A stretch of DNA of 64,000 nt from Tretioscincus oriximinensis (taxonomy: Eukaryota; Chordata; Lepidosauria; Squamata; Gymnophthalmidae): the NCBI GenBank assembly GCA_022410635.1, contig JAJVDF010000046.1, positions 1,218,701 to 1,282,700 of the forward strand. The letters are read 5' to 3'. Both the position numbers and the translations under genes were made by a program. Position 1 is the stretch's first letter. Each line of letters starts with the position of its first letter. Shown piece by piece: positions 58,791 to 64,000 of the stretch. The notes under the pieces were generated by a model, which ran no database searches, was not told where the DNA came from, and was given only the letters and a program-made list of their open reading frames with translations.

Positions 58791-60136
58791 ATTCGTTCTC
58801 ATCCCACAGAAAATGCTTGCAAATTGTAGGAAGAAATGCAGAGAATACCAGAAATGGTAGTATGGAGTCGTCATGTGACGGGACTTCTGCTAGGCAATGT
58901 TTTGGAGCAGTGTGGAAACTTGAGGCAGATGAGGCACAATCGAGAACACATTTTAAAAGAAACAGTGAGGCAAAACGTGTAATGGTGAAGAGCTCTTGTA
59001 CAAATATCATAATAAATTTATTAGCAAAGAAAAGCAAACTAACAACAAAAGCTAATGGTTAATTCTTGCGACTTAGCCTATTTCTGCACTTACTAAAAGT
59101 TCATACCAAGCAACTTTTCCAGGCATCCCTTCTCTGTGTTAGTACAGTCTAAAGCAAGCCATCTCCTCNTAGTATGCTCTGATTGCACAAGGTGTAAACG
59201 AGATGAGGATACCCCAAATCATATCCTGATTTGATCTACTGACAGATATCTTTTTTGAGATGTATCTGTCCACTGAGGAATAGTACATCCCACCACAAAT
59301 GAATGTAAATAGCATTCTTCTATGTTTTGGTATACATATGGGACCCATATTAGTGTTGAGCTTTGTGACAGATTTGGAACTAAGGGTGTAGCCAGATCTT
59401 AGTCTTTTTTGTTATCCTACTGTTGGCATCAAAGTGTCTTCCCTTGCTTTCAGCACATAAAAACCCATGTTCCCTGCCTGCTGAAAAGTCTAGGGAACCA
59501 CAGTTTGTTTTTTAAAGCCTCCCTAGGGCACTGACTTGAAACAGAGAAGGATTTTCCTTCTTTTAATTTGTTCCGCTACAGAGTATTTCCAGTCACAAGG
59601 TAAATGGGAGGCGGCAGAACATGGGTAAAAACAACACCCAGTGACAGGAAAGAAGCAATGAACTTCTACTCCCAAAGCCTCCTGGGATTTGTGTTGAAAT
59701 GTACAAGGTTTCCCTCCCATTTCACTAAATTTCAGGGGGCAGAAAGAAGCATATGTACTCACAACTACGGAAATGTAAATGCTTTATTCTGTGAGAGTGA
59801 GAAAGGGTGTTCACACACCCTAATACAAGAGCTACCATCTGCTAAATTGCATTATTGGTATGGGGACATAATCACAAACCTCAAAAATCATTATAATTGC
59901 TATCATTTTAATTATTTATTTTATTTAAAATGTGTTTTTAACATCACCTGCATGAATTGTGAGCAACTGAAACACTGCAGCTGAAAGATTTAAGGTTGTA
60001 TAGTTTCTGTGATAGTTTATTTTGATTGAATCCATCTTTAAACATTTTCCACCCTTTATGTGTCACTACTATTTAAAATTGCTTTAAAATGCACTGGAAT
60101 ATTTAGATTTGATGTGCATCCAATATACTTCTTATT
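58791..60136. other. Intron, nothing firmly recognised
   Basis: 58791-59010 may extend repeat R4. 59870-59900 repeats the atcacaaacctcaaaaatca text seen at 52790. Otherwise unique, with one ambiguous base at 59169. Confidence 0.35.
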
Positions 60137-60297
60137 ATTTATTATTTATTGATATTTATACCCCACTCCATACCCGAAGGTCTCGGGGAGGCAAACAACA
60201 AAAGCAACAATACAAAATTCACATTAAAAACATCATAATATAATATCTAAAAGTCAGAAGAGAAACAACATTCCTTTAGCCAAAGGCCAGGTTATTC
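60137..60297 (-). repeat. Jockey/L2-like LINE 3' stub
   Basis: A tttattatttattg tail followed by ccactccatacccgaaggtc and ccaaaggccaggtt matches 49640-49800. Only the 3' UTR is present. Confidence 0.8.
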
Positions 60298-61729
60298 TAT
60301 CATGGTTTATATTTTAGACTGATTGGATTAGCATCACTAGATTCAGAGTCATTTAGCCAAATTAACAATAAACAACTTAGGGAATGGCTTGGTCTTGGTC
60401 TGGTAATCAAACAAGTGTTCCCCAAATATTCAAATGAGTTCCTTGTTAGCACTGTGTAGGATGATGTTCTGACATGTACTTTTAATCCATCTTCAGTCCT
60501 GAAGAACTAAACTAAACCCTTGTATCATCTTTCAAGATATGAACCTAGGCTGTATCCACATGGCAATTTTATTCTGGAATTTCCTGATAATCCAGTTTAT
60601 TGGTCTACCAGTTTTAAAATGCTTCGTTCATTCCTTTGCAACATGTCCTGAATTTTGTCAATCTCTCAGCTCCTGTCAAACAAGATTTCCTAATTATGAG
60701 ACATCCTCTGCTGACTGTCATTTTGTTTCTTTATTGTCAAGGGGATATTCAGTAATCCCTCCTCCCAAATGCTATTGGATAGTTCGCTGTCAATATCAGA
60801 TTCTTTTGCCTCCATATTTCTCACCAGAACTATCCCCATAGCATAGCCTTTTCACAGTAATCCAGTGTAGAGGTTCAACAGTTGGTTTTCCCAGTAAACC
60901 AATAATCTGCATGCTTTTATCTTTAAAACCCACAAATTGCCAGCTACATAACAACCTAGTGAGGCAAATGCAACATAAATTCAGCTTCCAAACCGAATAT
61001 TGACCCTGTCTGGATGCAGGCCTGGTTATCATCTTTTGTTGCCTTCTAGCATACAGTAAGCAACTAGCTTGGCAATCGCTGTTCCTTAAAATGAGTTACT
61101 GTCAATAGTGAGAGGATTTAGTTAAATATTGATAGTTGTTGTGGAACATAGTGCTGAATTATTGCTAATCTGAATGGTAGACAAATGGAGCTGATGAAGT
61201 GGCTTTCATTTACAAAAAACACGAGGTCCTAACTTTTTTTTTTGTTTATTAATCTTGAAGGCCCTTTCTGCATTGAGTCTTCTGGGACATTTTCTATAAT
61301 AAGGGCTTGTCACCAGATGACAGGACCCCCTATTCTGAGATATATGCTGGAATACGTTTCAGTGCAGTTAATACCTAAGATGCTACTACAATCCCTTGCT
61401 TACTGATCCAAGCAAACATGGCTGCATCTATGAATTCTGCAAGATCAGATATACTAATAAGCAAGATAAATGAACCAGTAAAAATGCCATATAAATAATT
61501 AGGTAGTTTAGCATTCAGGAAAATGTGTACCTCTGATTGTTTATGACAATTTTTGAAGAGAAGTAAAATTTAGGAGTGGGAGGAAAAAATGTATCTTTGA
61601 ATACTTGAAAGTATACAAAATCACTAATTCTCATTTTTCTGGTACATTAATGGTGCTCATCTATTGCATTACTGCAAAGATAGTTTGGAAGCTTCCTGTA
61701 TGTAATGTTTATTTATATTATTTTTTCAG
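60298..61729. other. PRKG1: End of the 50-kb intron, with splice acceptor
   Basis: Mostly unique. 61256-61390 opens with ggccctttctgcattga, resembling the end of the possible DNA element at 36835. The acceptor attattttttcag ends at 61729. Confidence 0.5.
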
Positions 61730-61795
61730 GGAAGATGTAAGGACAGCCAACGTTATTGCTGCTGAGGCTGTAACATGTCTTGTCATCGACAGAGA
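61730..61795 (+). CDS. PRKG1: PRKG1 internal exon, phosphate-binding cassette of cGMP-binding domain B
   Basis: A 66-bp exon. Its first base completes the Gly codon begun at 11700-11701. It then encodes EDVRTANVIAAEAVTCLVID and Arg, followed by the first two bases (GA) of an Asp or Glu codon. In I-beta numbering this is about residues 312-334. It contains the phosphate-binding Arg (R316, codon 61740-61742) and the Thr that gives cGMP selectivity (T317, codon 61743-61745). Both are intact, so the cGMP site looks functional. The acceptor is tttttcag and the donor is gtaagt at 61796. The next exon, expected to begin with the rest of Asp then SFKHL, lies beyond the window. Confidence 0.97.
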
Positions 61796-62649
61796 GTAAG
61801 TGCCCCATTTTTTCTTCTTCTATATACTTGTCATATCAACTGATGCTTATGTGGCTTTATCTTCAGGGGATGCTCACTTTCACACTTCTACCAACAAAAG
61901 CATTTCTTATCCTTGCCTGGGAGCAGAAAGTGTGAAGCCTAGCCTTTCTGTGTCCTATATGCCTGGCTTCCTTCCCACCATAATGAAACCTGTGACATTT
62001 TTTGTTTATCCACTGTGAGCAAGGGGGACATACAGAACAAAGAGAACATAGATGGGACAGAGACTACAGCTTTCATACTTCCTCCAGTTCATTTCCAGGT
62101 TGCAGGAATGATTGTGGACTGCTTACAGGCAGACCATGCAAGGTAGGTTTATGGTAAATTTAAGTATCATTTTGGTGTGGTTGGACAATAGTGAAGCAAA
62201 AATCTATGTAGAAGCTTCATTCCTGCTAACTACTTGTACTATTCTCCAATCAAAGTGTGAATCTGGCCTGTGCATCATTGTTAGGAGCAGTCATGGTTAA
62301 CATGCCTGCTTATAAGGATATAACTTAGACCCTTATGATCCTAATGCAAGGTTGGCTAAGTAACAATTTCAGTAATTCTATTGTGCACTTCTGGGCTTCT
62401 AAATTATAATCTGCCACCCACATGTTAGTGAGGACTACAGAAGACTCTAGATAGAAGACTCTATGGCAAGTCTGCACTAGTATGCAGACACCATGCCGCA
62501 ATTCTAGGATATAATCCAGAGTAAGGGCAAGTGCAGACAGGTCAATAGATTATTTTAAGTGTATACTATATAAAATACGTATTCCTTTTGAAATTTGAAT
62601 TTAAAACACTGAGGGTTCAACCCAACTCACAGTTTGAATGAGGTGAAAG
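61796..62649 (+). other. PRKG1: Start of next PRKG1 intron
   Basis: Donor gtaagt at 61796. The following sequence is unique to about 62650 and shows no further exon. Confidence 0.5.
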
Positions 62650-62830
62650 CAATATCACTTTAAATCTGCCCCAAGAGGTCATGCATGTTCAGTGATCTAC
62701 TCACTAAAAGGGTCCATTGTTATGAAATTCCCAGTCACCGTAGTTTGTGCGATTTAACAGCGGACATTTCTAAAATCTGAAAGATAGCTTTGTGGGGACA
62801 TTCAGCTATATGAACATGGGAAATCCTGCG
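62650..62830. repeat. Unnamed interspersed repeat R4, copy b
   Basis: Homologue of 58570-58790. It has the same ordered blocks (ccccaagaggtca, tcactaaaagggtcc, cccagtcaccgtagtttgtg, agctttgtggggacatt). Downstream at 62880 is gaatgcagggaattgtagtg, a reversed ZNF143-like motif. Confidence 0.65.
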
Positions 62831-63054
62831 TGACTTCGAGGCTACATGTAAAAGTTAATTGGCTCTCGGCTCACAGAGAATGCAGGGAATTGTAGTGTGA
62901 GAACATGCAAACTGGTAGGTAAGGTGGCATCACGAACACTTTGGGGGGGGGCTTAAAAAGAATTAGCATGGCTAAATATGTCATGGGGAAAGACCCTGAA
63001 TACTTCATGACTTATATTTGTTAACTTTAATATCAATATGAAAAAATATATTTT

Positions 63055-63188
63055 GCAAGGACTTGAGAGTAGGTGAAGGTTTTGGCCTTTTCTGCTTGAG
63101 AGATCCAGAAGCCCTGTGTGGGGCAGAATGCAAGAATGGATGAGCTATGGTCTGATCAGCAAGCATGGCTCCTTATATGCTATGTTAT
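63055..63188 (+). repeat. CR1-group LINE 3' UTR fragment
   Basis: gagagtaggtgaaggttttg, ccctgtgtggggcagaatgc and ggtctgatcagcaagcatgg match the 3' UTR of the 25346 family. The octamer tail is absent. Confidence 0.68.
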
Positions 63189-63498
63189 AAATGATCATTT
63201 TATTTCTTTTCTCTTAAGTTTTGCTTTAATTGAGTTCTAAATGATCCAGCTCTGCTTTTAATGAAATCCTCAAATTATAATTCAACAACAAAGAGAAACA
63301 CTAGATAGCAGTTTCTTCAGTGTTGTGGAGAAGTTTAAACGAAGCTAAGCTATATTATGGACATGTATGCACAATATTCTTAGACAGTCATAATAGGACA
63401 GATCAGAAAAGCTTTCAAAGATTGATGACACTTGTCTGCTCAGGTCTCTTATGAATCAAGATGCGAGAAGGGTGCTTTATTGTATTTCTATTTATAAT
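63189..63498. other. Intron, nothing recognised
   Basis: Unique sequence. Confidence 0.35.
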
Positions 63499-63645
63499 AT
63501 TTATTTATTTATTATTTATTTATTTATTTACATTTATACCCCGCCCCATACCCGAAGGTCTCGGGACGGCAACAACCAAAAACAGTACAAGATTTACATT
63601 TTAAAACAGTACAATCAGTATCTGAAGGTGGAGGGGGGAAAACAA
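63499..63645 (-). repeat. Jockey/L2-like LINE 3' stub
   Basis: A tttatttatttattatttatt tail, then ccccgccccatacccgaagg, tctcgggacggcaacaac and cagtatctgaaggtggaggg. It is nearly identical in layout to 49640-49760 and younger-looking than the 60137 copy. Confidence 0.85.
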
Positions 63646-64000
63646 ACGAACAAAACCCAGCATTTTTTAAATTTTATTTTATGTGCATAAATGTATTTTT
63701 ATTGTGAACTAATAGCTAAAATGTGTGCCAGTTTGATAGATGTTTAGAAGTCCTCGTTTGCTAAGATTTGGAACAGTGATCTAAAGAAGTCTAGAATGGC
63801 ATTTTTAGTTGTGCCATTTTCCATTTGGAATATCCTATTTATCAGGCACTTTGTTGCATCACTTTTAGCATTTTGTAGGCCTTTTAAAGAACTGATAATC
63901 TGTTCTATATTTTAGACTGTATATTTGCCTGAGATTGTATCAAGAACATAGTATGAAAACAGAGCCTTGTTTGCCTTCTTCCATGTCTGCTGTTTGCATG
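63646..64000. other. Intron, nothing recognised
   Basis: AT-rich unique sequence up to the window edge. Confidence 0.35.

Larger units (their letters stand above)
11702..61729 (+). other. PRKG1: PRKG1 intron (50,028 bp)
   Basis: Runs from donor gtaaga at 11702 to acceptor tttttcag at 61722-61729. No missed exon was found: the flanking exons are contiguous in the known protein and their phases fit. It carries most of the repeats described below. Long introns are typical of PRKG1 in vertebrates. Confidence 0.9.

Noticed and set aside
1903..59169. About two dozen isolated single N bases (for example 1903, 22636, 39822, 59169)
   Set aside because: They look like consensus ambiguities from assembly polishing, not gaps or biology.
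61605..61799. A 64-residue frame ending in the PRKG1 exon
   Set aside because: The Met and first 42 residues are intronic, upstream of a clear tttttcag acceptor. Only 61730-61795 is coding.

Overview
This is vertebrate nuclear DNA, most likely from a squamate reptile. A gecko-like lizard is my weak guess. The window lies inside one gene, PRKG1 (cGMP-dependent protein kinase I), read on the + strand. Three consecutive internal coding exons are visible, at 8544-8621, 11607-11701 and 61730-61795. Their phases join exactly, and together they encode most of the second cGMP-binding domain (CNB-B). Everything else is intron: the end of one upstream, 2,985 bp between the first two exons, 50,028 bp between the second and third, and the start of the next. 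No first exon, promoter, kinase-domain exon, RNA gene or CRISPR array is present.

The introns are AT-rich and full of transposable-element debris. The elements I can support are: CR1-group LINE copies, the longest at 25346-28215 on the - strand; a second Jockey/L2-like LINE (41291-41935, 49636-50851, and 3' stubs near 60.1 and 63.5 kb); two L1 ORF2 fragments; one BovB/RTE 3' end; a tRNA-derived SINE family with two kinds of head on one shared body and a pyrimidine-rich tail; one or two Sauria-like SINE pieces; and many short non-autonomous hAT elements, six of them with 8-bp target duplications readable by eye (one of these with a single mismatch). There are also four repeat families I cannot name.

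Layout: 1-8.5 kb is upstream intron with hAT elements, two SINEs and a very CpG-rich hAT element at 7097-7720. From 8.5 to 11.7 kb are two exons around a hAT element built of four consecutive hairpins (9080-9642). From 12 to 23 kb are LINE, SINE and hAT fragments, including a SINE nested in a LINE and facing another SINE. From 23 to 25.3 kb is repeat-poor. From 25 to 28 kb is the long LINE. From 28 to 41 kb is mostly unique sequence plus a near-perfect 214-bp-arm foldback (39310-39889). At 41 kb is a 270-bp compound tetranucleotide array. From 41 to 56 kb are more LINEs, an 84-bp Tc1/mariner-like palindrome (47009-47092), a 375-bp inverted duplication and another hAT element. The third exon is at 61.7 kb.

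The strongest unexplained signal is the number of long inverted repeats in this transcribed intron. Several would fold into long double-stranded RNA in the PRKG1 pre-mRNA. The 84-bp palindrome has the geometry of a MITE-derived microRNA precursor.
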